From contig OX439131.1 in assembly GCA_949318235.1 (NCBI GenBank), positions 7,404,768 through 7,468,767 on the forward strand: a DNA stretch of 64,000 nt, written 5' to 3'. Each line of letters starts with the position of its first letter. Position 1 is the stretch's first letter. This DNA comes from Ecdyonurus torrentis (Eukaryota > Arthropoda > Insecta > Ephemeroptera > Heptageniidae). This document shows positions 15,001-26,965 of the stretch, piece after piece. The position numbers and the translations under genes are program-made. The notes below the pieces were generated by a model. That model was not told the origin of the DNA and searched no databases. It was given only the letters and a program-made list of their open reading frames with translations.

Positions 15001-16058
15001 ATTTTCAACTCCTCCTCGAGTTCAATGATCTTGCTGTGAAAATAAATTTTGGTTTGTAAGAACAAGTGTAAAAGTGACATTGACACAAAGTGCAAGCCCA
15101 AAACTTACCTTTCACAACCCTTAACGCGGTCCTCAGCTACCTCAAGCTCGTCTTCAACGAAGGCCAGCTTACGTGACACCTGAGACATTTCACAGAAAGT
15201 TTTTGTAAGATTTGGTACGTCAAGCGTTGACGTCACGAAATGAGTCAACGTTACGGGGAGTCGTGTTATTGGTTTTGTGATATAAAGACATGCTGGAAAA
15301 TATGATTACGAGCTATTAAGTTCTTAAGTGAAATTCATTATATTTTGCCTATTGGAAGAGCTTTTGAGCTTAAAAGTATTATAAGTTATACATTTTTTTT
15401 AATAATTTCAGTTAAAAGTAAATTAAAATATTACTTTAAATAGATTGTATTTATTATTAACTATTATTTCATATAATTTCAATATGTTTTCAAAAACTTA
15501 AAGTTACGCACCTCATCAGACTTGCCATCAGCGTCCTCAGCGAGCAGACGCGCTTCCTTAAGCTGGTTGGTCAGCTGGTCCATCCTCTCCTCATCCTGTT
15601 GGCTCCTGTTCTCCAACACTTTGCACATACTGTGGAAAAAAAAAACGAGTTACATCAAGAGAAAAGTACATAATGTTACGTCAAATATCATATATATACG
15701 CTCAGAAAGTAGGGTTTATAGTTTATATTGTTCTCTCAGCATAGATATATATATAGAGAAAATGAGATTTTTTTTTCCAAATATAAGCTCTTTCTACATT
15801 GAAATATCACGTAGAGAGATGAATCTTTCTTTTCAGAATTTTTCTTGGAAACAACTATAATATCATTATAAAATACTTTTTACTTTGCGGGAAAAAAAGT
15901 TTCCAGACATTCAAAGTATCACGTTTATAAAAGTTTTTTCATGATAAAAATAAAAAAGTTGTTCATAGTTTAAGATAATGTTTTAAAACTAAACCTTCAA
16001 AAATAATGATTTTTAGACTAAAATTTAATATTTTAGTGTCTATTTTTACATGACACGC

Positions 16059-16091
<33 letters not shown>

Positions 16092-18687
16092 AAAAAGTAA
16101 AAATATAACTTTTTTATTGCACCGTATTCCTTCCTTGTATGTTTTATCTCTGACGTCATTGATTCTTATAAAACCATTTTGAAATATATCAGATTTCAAA
16201 TTTGTGACATAAAAATATTTAAATTATACTTTGGTGACGTTGCAGTTTTTTTTTTTATTTTTTTTTCTATCAGATTAGATTTGTTTTTACTGACCGAGTG
16301 GCCTCATCAGCAGCCTCAGAGGCTTCCTTGAGCTTCTGCTGAGCGGTGGTGGATCGCTCCTCAGAACGTTCCAAGTCCTCCTCAATCTGCTGTACCTTCC
16401 TGTTGAGTGTGGCCATCTCGCTCTCAGCCTGTCACAAAATATTTCAAATTAAGTTTTTATTTCGAGATTTTGTTTTATCAAAATATACCGCAGAAAAAAT
16501 TGTAGGAATTTAGGTCTTAATTTGCATTGCTGAAATTTTGATTGATTCTCATATCAGATTGTGACCTTTTTTGTATTCCATTTTGATACTAATAATAGTG
16601 TACAAAAAATTACATTTTAACAACTTATTTTGTTGTGTTTTGATACAGTTAAATTAATATTTAAATTATAATAATTTCTTATATTTGATTTATTTAAAAA
16701 TTTGATTTTATAAAATATTTCTGGACTTAAGATTGATGCAAGTTTAAATAGTATAATATTATAGTTAAAACTTTTCATATAATAAATCTAAAATATAATG
16801 TGGTATTTAATAAGCGTAAAAAAAGTGTCATGTGTATTAATGAGGAATTATGTTTGTAATTATAATTAAAACAGTTTTTCTTACAAGTTTTGACTTGTTG
16901 AAATGTCACAGGTAAACTGGTAGAAGGGGTTAAATTATTTGTAACGAAATTATGAAACTCATTTTCCTTATAAAAATGAATTTTGCTCATTATGCAACGC
17001 TGGAAGAAAGTTATGCAAAAGTTTACACTGGCCACGCAGAGAGTGTTAGAAAAAGATGCGGCGGGGATGATATAAATACGCGGGCTATATCCGGTACCGT
17101 GCCAGGCCGGGCGGGCGGGCATAGGCGGCGAGTGCTAGGCGTTGCTGCTGCGGCTATTCCGAGAAACGTGACGTAGTATACGTATGGGTGAGAAAGAAGC
17201 ACCAAAGAATTGTTATGTCCCTCAACCATCATCAGGTGTGATCATCAAGGTCAATGAACAACCCTTAATAATTATATTGCATGTGAAATGCAGCACTTTT
17301 TTTTTTTTTTTTTTTTTTTCGTCGCATGATTTTACTTTTACTTGCCGTTCTACTTTTATTTGAAGTTACATGTAATTACGACAGCAATACAAAGTATGCA
17401 AACTTGTAGATTGAGAACATAAGAAGTTGCGTGACCTACTTTTCAATTTAATATTACGTGTGCAGCGGGAAAATTTCTTTCATTTTAACAAGGCCATTTT
17501 TTGACTTCAATGACTTTTCTTCTGTGAGGAATTGAAATGCACATAAGGAGGAAACTTTTGTTGAAGTTTTGCGCAAACAACAAAAGTTGAAAGTTATGTA
17601 ACTTTTGTACTGAAATACAGTGAATTTTAAACAACATGTTTTATATATAATATAGATGTAAAAATTAAAAAAATTTACTTGAAATTAAAAACAAAGCAGG
17701 TTAAACTTAATTAAATTTCATGAATTTTACTTTCTTAAATTTATTTTTTATCGAAACATTATTATTTTTTTTAGATAAAAGAGCATGATTTGTGTGGTGT
17801 TACTAATTAACTTTCTAGTTGGAAACTTTAGTCAATTAATAAATTGATATACATAATTTTTTACGGGTTTACAGGATGATTTATCGTAATTTTTGGGACA
17901 GGACTATTACTGGACTATTTTTTATTGCAAAAATATTGAATGACGAGAGATTTTTATGCTGTAATTTTCATATGCATTTTAGTTAAGTAATGTAATTTTG
18001 TGACAATTTCTGTGAAATTTGTGACTTGATTTTTAAAAATAATTTACAAATATTTATTGATGTTATATAAATTTGTAATGTTCTATGAGTGTTATCTTAC
18101 GCTGGTAAGGGCCTTGTCCTTGTCCTCGAGTTCCTTGGTGTTCTTGACGAGGGTGTCCTTGCAGTTGTTGAGGTCGAGCTCAACCTGGGTGAGCTTCTTC
18201 TTCAGCTCCTGCACATCCTCACCGACCTAATATACAAGAGCAAAATTGTCAGTCATATAACTGATCTTACAAACAGCTTCGAGATTTTTGTTGCATAGTG
18301 ATAAAAATTTGTTGTAAAATGATGAATTTTTTCAAATTTCTAACCTTTTTTTTATATTATTATTGGTAATTAATTTATATTCTCTGCTAAATTTTATTCA
18401 ATTCATTTACATTATTTACCTCTACTTACAGGAGATTATACAGTACATATTTAACTTAAAGATATTTTTGCAATGACTATTATTATACTGTAGTTACGCT
18501 TTTCATCACAATACTACGAAGTAAATTTTAGACTTACGTAATCCACTTACGTATTCCAAAGTTATATGTTTACCTTATCGGCACGCAGGTTAGCCTCTCT
18601 GGCCTGCTGCTCGCAGGTATCGGCTTTGTCCTGCGCGGTGTCCTTCTCAAGCTTCATCGCCTGCATCTTCTTCTTGATCGCGTCCAT
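11993..18687 (-). CDS. Tm2: Tropomyosin, insect Tm2 type
   Basis: Coiled-coil protein that lies along actin filaments and, with troponin, controls muscle contraction. Nine coding exons on the minus strand: 18574-18687, 18101-18226, 16295-16428, 15512-15629, 15109-15179, 14958-15033, 14600-14662, 14253-14322, then an alternative last exon, 12573-12655 (9A) or 11993-12075 (9B). The sizes 114/126/134/118/71/76/63/70/83 bp are the classic tropomyosin exon sizes, and the frame is kept throughout, giving 284 aa. It starts [20 protein letters not shown]. Exon 4 reads [20 protein letters not shown], as in insect Tm2 rather than Tm1. Isoform A ends [10 protein letters not shown] and isoform B ends STFAELAGY. 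Cysteines sit near residues 25, 60, 166 and 186; the last replaces the usual SGES-like run (VKGCES). Introns carry transposon debris and a GC-rich island at 17040-17180. Confidence 0.97.
12509..12514 (-). terminator. Tm2: Poly(A) signal for tropomyosin exon 9A
   Basis: AATAAA on the minus strand, 59 bases after the TAA of exon 9A. This fits cleavage of the proximal isoform before exon 9B. Confidence 0.6.
13793..14115. mobile_element. TTAA-flanked MITE in tropomyosin intron 8
   Basis: A 323 bp element bounded by inverted GGGAGTAGGGGACC and GGTACCCTACTCCC and flanked on both sides by TTAA (13789-13792, 14116-14119). This is the target-site type of piggyBac-like transposons. It has no coding capacity. 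A diverged relative lies in POLD2 intron 7 in the opposite orientation; both share a GGGGGGTCACCGTGC core. Confidence 0.8.
16960..17235 (-). promoter_or_regulatory. Tm2: GC-rich island inside tropomyosin intron 2, candidate internal promoter
   Basis: Between exons 2 and 3 lies an abrupt GC-rich island. Read in gene orientation (minus strand), CCCGCCCGCCCGG (around 17105-17117) precedes TATTTATA (around 17074), a GC-box then TATA order. On the plus strand the same site reads TATAAATA, so the direction is not proven. Many tropomyosin genes make short isoforms from a promoter in this interval. I find no tropomyosin-like exon 1b here; the first downstream minus-strand ATG opens [15 protein letters not shown], which is not tropomyosin-like. 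Confidence 0.4.
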
Positions 18688-18738
18688 CCTGTTGGCCGGG
18701 GGTTTGTTGCTCGCTTCTCAAACTACACTCAATTAGGG
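18688..18738 (-). other. Tm2: Tropomyosin 5'UTR part of exon 1
   Basis: Upstream of the ATG at 18687 the minus strand has a good acceptor, a T-rich tract ending CCAATTTCAG at 18739-18740, so the 5'UTR is spliced in from further upstream. A second possible acceptor (GTGTAG) lies at 18723-18724. Confidence 0.6.
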
Positions 18739-19302
18739 CTGAAATTGGAAAAAATTATATATTAACAAAATACTGAAAGAGAAGAAAAAAATTCAGCAAA
18801 ATAAAATGTCATATTTTAAAAAAATATTTGCATTATATTTTACTCTTTTTATTTTTATAAACATTTTTTATTTTTATAAAATAAAATAAATCAAAAGAAT
18901 CCAACATAATGACATTAATAAGACTTTAAACCCTCAAATATTTGTAAATTACAATGAAATAACAAATTATCTATAGTGCATAAAATAGCTAAATTTGTTA
19001 GATGAAATATTATGAAAATACAAATTCATGCCGTGAGCAAGAAACAAATTAATTCAAAATTAGTTGGCCATACATGATCTGCTGTCAATTCCAATAAATA
19101 ATAATAAAATTATTTTCATTTCATTTTATTTTATTGTGCAAAGTTCTAAAAGTAGATAGAGCATTAAAAAATTTTGTTTTTATAATATTTTATTAATATC
19201 AAGAATGTGGCTTGTGTTTGTATCTGAAATATTATTAATTTTCTGTACAGAGAAAGTACAACAATATACTCCAATAACTTAAAAATATTCAGTTTATCGG
19301 TC

Positions 19303-19364
<62 letters not shown>

Positions 19365-21103
19365 CTCACAATTCAGTTGTATAGGAGTGGATAAATGACA
19401 GATTGTATAAAGTGTAATACTGTAAGAAATGTGGGCTTGTATCTTGATTTTGATGTTTATTCTCATAAGCTTATTTTCAACTATATACATACATTTTGTC
19501 AACGAATTTTTTTTTAATGAAATTTGTTATAAATGAACTAAGTATTATTTCAAGCAATAATTACCAGCTTACATTATGTCATTTGTAACTACTAGTTTAA
19601 AATTGAAGTATCAGAACACAACTTTGGCAATGTCACCAAAACGTCTAACTAATTTTAAACAGCTAAAATTAGATATTTGAAAAATGTAAAGTATTTACTT
19701 ATAGTCGCAAAATTTAAAATTAATAGCTTTTATATATTATTTTCTGCTACTTCAAGTTAAATAAATTAAAAAAGTTGATGCCTGAAATTTTATTAATTTA
19801 AAAACTTTTAACATAAAACAATCAATTATATTATTTTCTGCCTCGTTTGTTTACAAAACACGTCACGCTAAATTGCATTTTTTTTTTTTTTTTGCCAACT
19901 AATATATATATTTTTTTATACAGACTAAATAACTCATAAAAAAGTGAAATTTAAAAACAAAAGCACTATGAATGTATTATTCTAGAAATATAAACGTAAC
20001 AGAAAAACTAGACCTCATTCGTTGTAAACTATAGTATAATAATGTACTGATAACGTATGGAATTTTTTATTTATTAATGTATTCTCCAAGCTACAGAGAA
20101 AAAGAGAATGTAAATCGTAACGAGAGTTCATATAAAATAGACCATAGCATATCCATGACATGACTGAAAGATTACTTGCGCTCCCAGAGAGTGTTTCACA
20201 AGACACACGAACAAACACACATTTTTGGCAACAAACCAAAAGCTATACTAGTCACACCATATAAAAATTTCACAGTTACAGTTGTTGTTTTATTATTATT
20301 ATAAAATGTTTGTAGTATTTTACCTTCTAATCATTATATTTTCATTTTATAGAGTTACAAAGTTATCAGATTTTTTTTTTTGAAGCCAACAAACTGTTAT
20401 TTAATATTATTTTTAATTTAATGTTGTCTATTGTTATAATTAGCGTGTGCTTATATATAGTGGATAAAATAAAGTAAAAATAGACTTTGTGTGAAAGTAT
20501 CTCATCTCAACTGCAAGCGTATATAGGGAAAATTTATATTTATTTTATAATTTCCTAGTTTAATTCTTAAATGTAATTATAGCTAAGCGCAGTAATTATA
20601 ATTATTTACTGCAAAACATATTGCTTAGTCACAAAAATTTATTTATGGAAGCATCTATACGAAAATAATTTATTGATTCATCACCATAATAAGCAACGAA
20701 TTAAAAGTAAAATTATCATGCAATAGTCATTGCCAAGGGACTTGAAGGAAAATGAAAATCTTTGTTTAACAGATGCAACATTGCATTCTTAACTTAAGTG
20801 CATTGTTTACAATAACGTAGGTGGAAAGTTTTTGGCTTTGGCCTATTGTTTTGAATAACTTATAAGTGATACCGCATGAGGCGCCACGGTAAAAAAGAAA
20901 AAACATGCTAAGAATAGATCTCGCCAAGTCTGGAGAGCAGCTCAAATCTCCTAGCCCTCCAGAGTTTCAAGAGATGATAAATTCATAGTAATAATATCAT
21001 ATGTCATGACACTCTTCTCTTCATTTGTGATTACATTTCAACGCTTAAATCTATTTAATATGTCGTAAGGACAACTTTTAGAGAGGACAGCTTAACGTTA
21101 AAG

Positions 21104-21157
21104 AAAATAACGGCAAATAAAATAACGGCAAATTAAATAGCGGCAAATAAAATAACG
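21104..21157. repeat. 15 bp tandem repeat, about 3.5 copies
   Basis: The unit, approximately CGGCAAATAAAATAA, recurs at 21111, 21126 and 21141, with single-base changes. Confidence 0.85.
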
Positions 21158-22000
21158 AAGAGTACATTTAAAAAATTGTAATTGAAATTATACAAATGCA
21201 ACCTTAAACTTATTGTTTTATAATCATTTCACCTTGATATTTATTCTTACTCTATTTTATCGTAAAATAATTCATTTTTTCTGTCACATTTTTTGTGATA
21301 TTCCGCAAATAACAAAAATATGAAACCATGTTAACAGATTATAATAGCTATCGCGAGATTGACATTTAAACCAACAAATCTTAATTTTAATAATTCACAA
21401 TTTAAATTTATTAATATATATATTTTTAAAATTGTTTGAATCAAAAGTTATATTTAACAAATAGTAACAAAAAGTTATAATAAGTCCATTATATGACCGC
21501 CATTTTTTTCCGAGACGCCTGTAAACTAGGCAATTTTCTGTTCACATGTGCCGTGCGGGTTGCGGAAGACAAAGCAACAGGCGACACTAAAACTGCGTAC
21601 GCGTCTCATTTATTCACTTTTCCAAAAAATCTAATTTATAAGATTTTGTAGTTTTCAAAACGATAAAATAATAAGTATATAATAGTGATTATTGCCTTGT
21701 AAGTAAAAATAAAGATCACGTAACTAAAAATTATCAATTTTAGTTTGTTTTTTAATTATATTTAAATGCAATTTTTTGGTAACTTAAAATTCTCATTAAA
21801 TTAAAAGTAGATATAATTTTTTTTGAAAATGGAAAATCCGGAAAATTGGAAATTTTCCATATATTTTCCGGAAAATTAACAAGTTTTTAAAAATAAAAAA
21901 ATTAGTTACACCAAGAAAAACAATTGAAAAAAAATCAATTTTAATATTTTAAACGTAAGAGAATAGCTATTGGGGGAAATGGATCGAGTTGCAGGTTGGA

Positions 22001-22010
22001 CTAAAAATAA
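22001..22010 (+). promoter_or_regulatory. MEF2-type site, CTAAAAATAA
   Basis: Exact match to the MEF2 consensus YTAWWWWTAR, with a CATATG E-box about 40 bp away (near 22047). It sits about 350 bp inside the proposed first intron of tropomyosin. Fly tropomyosin muscle enhancers are known in this kind of place. The match itself is seen; its use is inferred. Confidence 0.45.
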
Positions 22011-22353
22011 AGCGACCCACATCCAAGAGTACGCTACTACAAGCTTCATATGGGCACTAGCGCTGAGCAGCACAAAAACAAGCCACACGCAGAGGTGCGA
22101 ACGATGAAATCACTTTCAAATGCACACTTTCTTGTATTATAACTGGAGTAACAAAACTTTGAAATGAAATATGTAAAAAAAATAACGCAAGTTGAGATGT
22201 TTCTAATCTTCTTCTTAGAACTTTGCACATATTTATTTGTTTGCCTTTGAGATAACGAGATTTTGGTCATAAATTTCACTTTATATTGATATTTTCTTTA
22301 TGAACTTCGATGTCACCACTTATAAAAAAATTTCCAATAAAATTGTTGCATAC

Positions 22354-22515
22354 CTTTGAGGTTGGGTGGACCCGGAGTGCTGTTGGGCTTGAAGAAGCTT
22401 TCTTCTCCACGGCCTTGCGTGCACTAGGGCCTCTACTCTTTCTGAAAGCCCCTCCCCTCCGATCTCATCAACGTAGGAGCCAAAAATGGATACCCCTCTT
22501 AAACCCACACCAATA
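22354..22515 (-). promoter_or_regulatory. Tm2: Candidate tropomyosin promoter and 5'UTR exon
   Basis: A GC-richer block read on the minus strand: a CCAAT-type box (22510-22514 on the plus strand), TTTAAG (about 22498-22503), a perfect CArG/SRF box CCAAAAATGG (22480-22489), then a transcribed-looking stretch ending CCTCAAAG at a GTATGC donor (22352-22353). Splicing to the acceptor at 18739 would give the 5'UTR. The start site itself is not visible. Confidence 0.45.
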
Positions 22516-23383
22516 GGCTTTCGTCGGCCGGTAATTTTCGCGACTATAGAAAATAATGCTACACAAGATTATCTAGTCTGACCAGACACCAAATAATGTT
22601 AGGTGTTGCATACGTCAATAACACACGTCAAAACATTATATTTCAAAATTTTCTCATTTCATCTGTTTTTTGAAAAAAGATAAAAATATTAAAAATTTCC
22701 ATCATTCAAGTTTTTGAAAGTAGCATGCAAACAATAGCTTTGTTTTTATTTCTTGTTGTCATTATAAAATATAAATTTGCAATACTATATAATGTATGTA
22801 TATATTATTATACAAAATTTATATATAATCCATCGGGTATTTATCTAATATTATAAAAAGTTGTACCCTAGTCACAAAAACCATCCAAATAAGATTCATT
22901 AAATTTTTTTTTTAATTATATTTTAAGATCATACCGTACAGCAATTCTAAATTAAACTAATTATTCATTTAGAGGAAATTTCGTTTAATACGATAGATAA
23001 AAAACTTTGTGAATCATTTTTATTGAAACAGAAAGTCAGGCTGGCAGGGTTTTTTTCCGCCCTATTCCTGCATTTATCATTAAATAGAAGTCAATATATT
23101 TTTATTGATATATAAAAATATTTAATTATAGTATAATTTAGTTCGATATAAAAAATATATCTAAAAATTATTATATAGTTTTTTTTTTTTTTTTTTTTTT
23201 TTTTTTCATCTTCTTCAAAATTACTGTTATATGATTTAGATTTAAATCTCTGTATTTATAATTTAACGAAAACAACAACAACATTTTTAACATGTTTTTG
23301 AAAATTTTAATAGTAACTATGAACTAAGGAACGTAGTGTCATTACTTTTTAAAAACTGTAACGTCGAGTAGTAAAGTCATTAG
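22516..23383. other. AT-rich intergenic DNA
   Basis: No exon-like sequence; a poly-T run lies at about 23180-23207. Confidence 0.6.
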
Positions 23384-23753
23384 ACCGAGCACTGTGGTCT
23401 AGTGGATGCGTGTCTGACTCGTCCGCGAGGGGTCACGGGTTCGATTCCCGGCAGAGGCAAAGTTTATCAATAAGCTTTGTCCACCGGAAATACACAGTGC
23501 ATTCGGGAGGTGGAAGGGATATCTCAGGGTATTCCTCTACCGACTTCCTGACCGAGGTTTCCATGGTTTCCTCAGTATGTAAAGGCGAATGCCGGGAAGA
23601 AATTGCCAGGCCATGGCCGACCCGCCATGGAAGAACCCGCGAATCTTATGATAGGGTTTCGGAAGTCTCGGGAGTGTAAATTCAGTATAAATGCAATGTA
23701 AATATGTAAATAAATAGCATAAGTTGTACCTCGCCTAGAGGTTTGATAGAAAA

Positions 23754-23785
<32 letters not shown>

Positions 23786-23795
23786 AAAAAAAAAT
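23384..23795 (+). mobile_element. tRNA-derived SINE
   Basis: The head has pol III boxes A (TGGTCTAGTGG, 23395-23405) and B (GGGTTCGATTCC, 23437-23448), as in a tRNA-Glu/Gly-like ancestor. A body of about 300 bp follows, with a GGTTTCC...AAAGGCGAATGCCGGGA segment that I recognise as a domain shared by many insect SINEs. It ends in a poly-A tail (about 23751-23793). A clear target-site duplication was not found. Not a functional tRNA. Confidence 0.85.
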
Positions 23796-24720
23796 TATTA
23801 TTACTTAATTATTTGCTTAATCGCATGTGTTTTTCTATTGCATATGTGATCAGGTCTAACAGTAAGCCTCGCCCTTTCAAAAACATATCTTGTTTTTTTA
23901 TAAAGGGACAATTATTTATTTTCAATTTAATTTGAAGTTAACGATTACTTACGCTCTTTCACATTATAATTATTTATACAATAAATTTGTATTATTTATT
24001 TAACAACAGGATTAACAAGCTTTTTTTTTTTCACCCATGATAACTATAACTTTTATTTTAAATCTTATTAATATCGGTGACATTTTTATTTAAATTTTAA
24101 GAAAGATGTGCATCTTTTTATTACACAGAACTGAATGGTATTCTAATTTTACTAACAGACAGACGGTACTATTATATAGTTTTTTTGGAAAATGACAAGG
24201 AAGGGTTTTTGGAACATATTTTGTAGTATCATTATTTAATTTAGAGTATTTTACAGTAATTAAAATATTTTTTTTAAGCTTATTAAAGGTACTTTTTTTA
24301 ATTATAAAAACTATGTAAATTTAATATAGACAATTCATACTTGTTTTTTATTTCGTATAGTAATTATTGAAATAAATACTGAGAAAAATGTATCAGTATA
24401 AACTATCAGGAGAAGATTAAATTTAATGCATTTTAAAAGAGCGTATGAGAGTATATAGTAACATTTCTTGTCTCATTGATAATATTTCGTACTTCTTCTT
24501 TAATAATTTAGTAAAAATAATAATATTTAAGGAAGAAAATGAAAAGAAAAACTAGAAAATAAATTGCCAATTAAAAAATAGATAACCTCTAAATTTGTTA
24601 AAAAAATCTTTGCGTAGACTTAACTATAGCATAAATAATTTTATAAAAAAAATGATTACTTGATACATTGTTTTGATTATAAAGTAAGATTGGCATGATT
24701 CAAGACTTTAGAATGTCAGA
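23796..24720. other. AT-rich intergenic DNA
   Basis: No gene or structured element recognised. Confidence 0.6.
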
Positions 24721-25075
24721 TTGTTCCTAATTAGCCACAAGAAATCCCGAATGATACGCCGGTGTTGGTGTGGTAGACGGTACTCGCAGCAGTGGCTCGC
24801 TTGCTCGCGTAGTTCTCTTTTGCTTGCTTGCTCATTGGTTTGAGCTGCGAGGAAAATAGCTCCACACCCGCTTCTCTCTCTCTCTCTCTCTCTCTTACTC
24901 TCTTGATTTCCAACATCACACATAAGATGCTCAGGTTTCTAGCCGGCACACTTTTCAGTCTTCTTAACTCTTTTTCTCATCATCTGTGCAGAAATAAATT
25001 TCTTTGCTGCAACAAGTCGACGCACGTGAGAAACGTGGGGTGTAAAAAAAAAAAAAATGCGGGGGGTGCGACCGC
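24721..25075. promoter_or_regulatory. GC-richer island with CT repeat, possible distal promoter
   Basis: Sharp local rise in G+C with a CT repeat (about 24871-24895), a CCAAT motif on the minus strand (near 24833) and direct GCAAGCAAGC-type repeats. It sits upstream of the tropomyosin promoter candidate and downstream of DCP2, so it may be an alternative tropomyosin first exon or an enhancer. The open frames here are low-complexity and not convincing. Confidence 0.3.
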
Positions 25076-26965
25076 AAATTATTAGAAAGTATATAAATAT
25101 AAAAATACATTTATGTTTAAAATTATATTTACAGAACTTAAAAGCTAAAAAATCAAAATAAATTACGAAATATAAAATTTAATTGACAAGTTCAAATATA
25201 CATTTTTTTTATACATTTAACTATTACGCTTCATAATTATTTGTAGGTACAACTTTTAATTTGTAGTTGTTATTCAGCAGAATTGCGTTTTAAGAGTAGG
25301 TATCCATTACAAAATTAAAATAATAATAAAATATAATATTGCATGGAAGAAAAGACATAACAGAGCAGAAATATTTTAGTTAAAACAAAAATACTATATG
25401 CATGGACAGGAATAGCTAAGCACATTATGTAAACTGGCAATTTGCCAAAAGATTTCATTAAACTTTTTGATGAAATCTTACTATTCATTTATACTTTAAA
25501 TTCCAAATGCAATATTGAATGGTTTTTATGAAGCTAAAACAACAATACAACAAACTAATGTGGAGAGAGAGAAAAAAAAAAAGAAAATAACGATCATAAA
25601 TCTATATAAATATATACCAAGTACAGAAGGGAATCAGTAAATCAAGCAAGACAAAATACGACAAAATTATGTTTTTATTATTAAAGTCTATTGGCAGTAT
25701 ATATATATTTTTTTATATAATTATATACATATATATATATATTTTTTACATTGACTTTTCTCCGGATTTTTTAATATTATGTTCATTTTCACAATGTTAT
25801 TTTTAAATAAATGATTTTTTATTCTAATTTTTGAATTCTTTTCTTCATAGTTACAGATTGTACATGAAAATAATACTGTGCATCAACTTAAAATATAAAC
25901 AATTTACAAACTGGAACAAAAAAAAAAAAAGAAAAAAAGGTATCTAACATTCATTTAAATTACATTTTTGTAGAATTCCATAAAGCAACTGTAGATCTTT
26001 TTCTCTGAAAGATCTTTATAAAACTAAACTGATAAAATTTAAGACAATACTTTCACTAATTTAAAAATAAAAACTTAAAATTAACTTCAGTTTTTATTTT
26101 AAAAATAAAGTAACTATCATTAGCTTATAAAATATGATTTTGAAAAGGCTTTTTATTATTCTCCTAAATTATTATTATTTATTATACATAAGCAGCCTTA
26201 ACAAGAAAGTTGAAATACTTAAATTATGATACTGCAGAGTTTGTAGCTATTCTTTCATTTAACATAAGTATGACAGACGATTCTGACATTACAAAAACCA
26301 AACAATTATTAGGAACTCTGCATTTAATACGATTTTTGAAAATCGGGCATGCATAAAATAATAATATAAAAACCTCAAAAATTACAAATTTTAAGAACAA
26401 GTACGCATTTTAAGACAACATTAGTAAGAAAAATATAATCCAAGAGAAGAAAATGTCAACTCTTTTTCTTAGCAAGTATAAAGTTGTGCGGATAGATCCC
26501 TACGTCGCTAAGAATTACAAGAAAGAACAATTCTCAAAATGTTTTGAAATTGAGAGTACTTAAGGAATAACAATTTGAAACAGTTTTTATAAATGCTGCA
26601 AATTTGGGTACGTTGCAATTTTCTTTTGTATCTTTTTGTTTCCATCTTTCAGAAACATTATAGTATACACTTATATTATTCCCAAGTAATATTTAAAAAA
26701 TAAATACATATTGTAGTAAATGAACAAAGATGTCCACAAAATAATAATTATAATTTTCTAATATGATGCCATGTTTTCATGGCTCACACATTCAAAACAG
26801 AAATTGACAAAAACCTTTTGCCCACAACTTCTATTACAAACAGAAAACAAGATAAATAATTATTATCAATTAATATCACGTTGATAACAAATACAGTATA
26901 AAAAAAAATGTTTCTTAAAAAGAATTAACATTTTAATTGTAGAAGACTTAACCATCAATTAATCA
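25076..26965. other. AT-rich DNA, partly DCP2 3'UTR
   Basis: No exon-like sequence on either strand. The part nearest 26965 is presumably 3'UTR of the minus-strand DCP2 gene. No clear AATAAA close to the stop was identified. Confidence 0.5.

Larger units (their letters stand above)
18739..22353 (-). other. Tm2: Probable tropomyosin intron 1
   Basis: About 3.6 kb of AT-rich DNA between the 5'UTR acceptor and the candidate 5'UTR exon. It contains a (CT)n run (19308-19362), a 15 bp tandem repeat (21104-21157) and a GC-richer block with a MEF2-type site (22001-22010). No protein exon is recognisable. Short open frames such as the hydrophobic 60-codon minus-strand frame at 21906-22088 are not supported by splice signals. 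Confidence 0.5.

Noticed and set aside
15522..15860. Plus-strand 112-codon open frame opposite tropomyosin exon 4
   Set aside because: It is the antisense shadow of exon 4 (15512-15629), and its remainder is low-complexity intron.
16775..17122. Minus-strand 115-codon frame across the GC island in Tm2 intron 2
   Set aside because: No protein family recognised, low-complexity end, and the frame depends on the promoter-like GC run.
22310..22516. Overlapping 62-68 codon frames on both strands at 22.3-22.5 kb
   Set aside because: Better explained as promoter and 5'UTR exon of tropomyosin; neither peptide resembles a known protein.
23384..23456. Functional tRNA gene
   Set aside because: Boxes A and B are present but the acceptor arm does not pair, and the sequence runs on into a SINE body and poly-A tail.
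23410..23679. 89-codon plus-strand frame
   Set aside because: Lies entirely within the tRNA-derived SINE.
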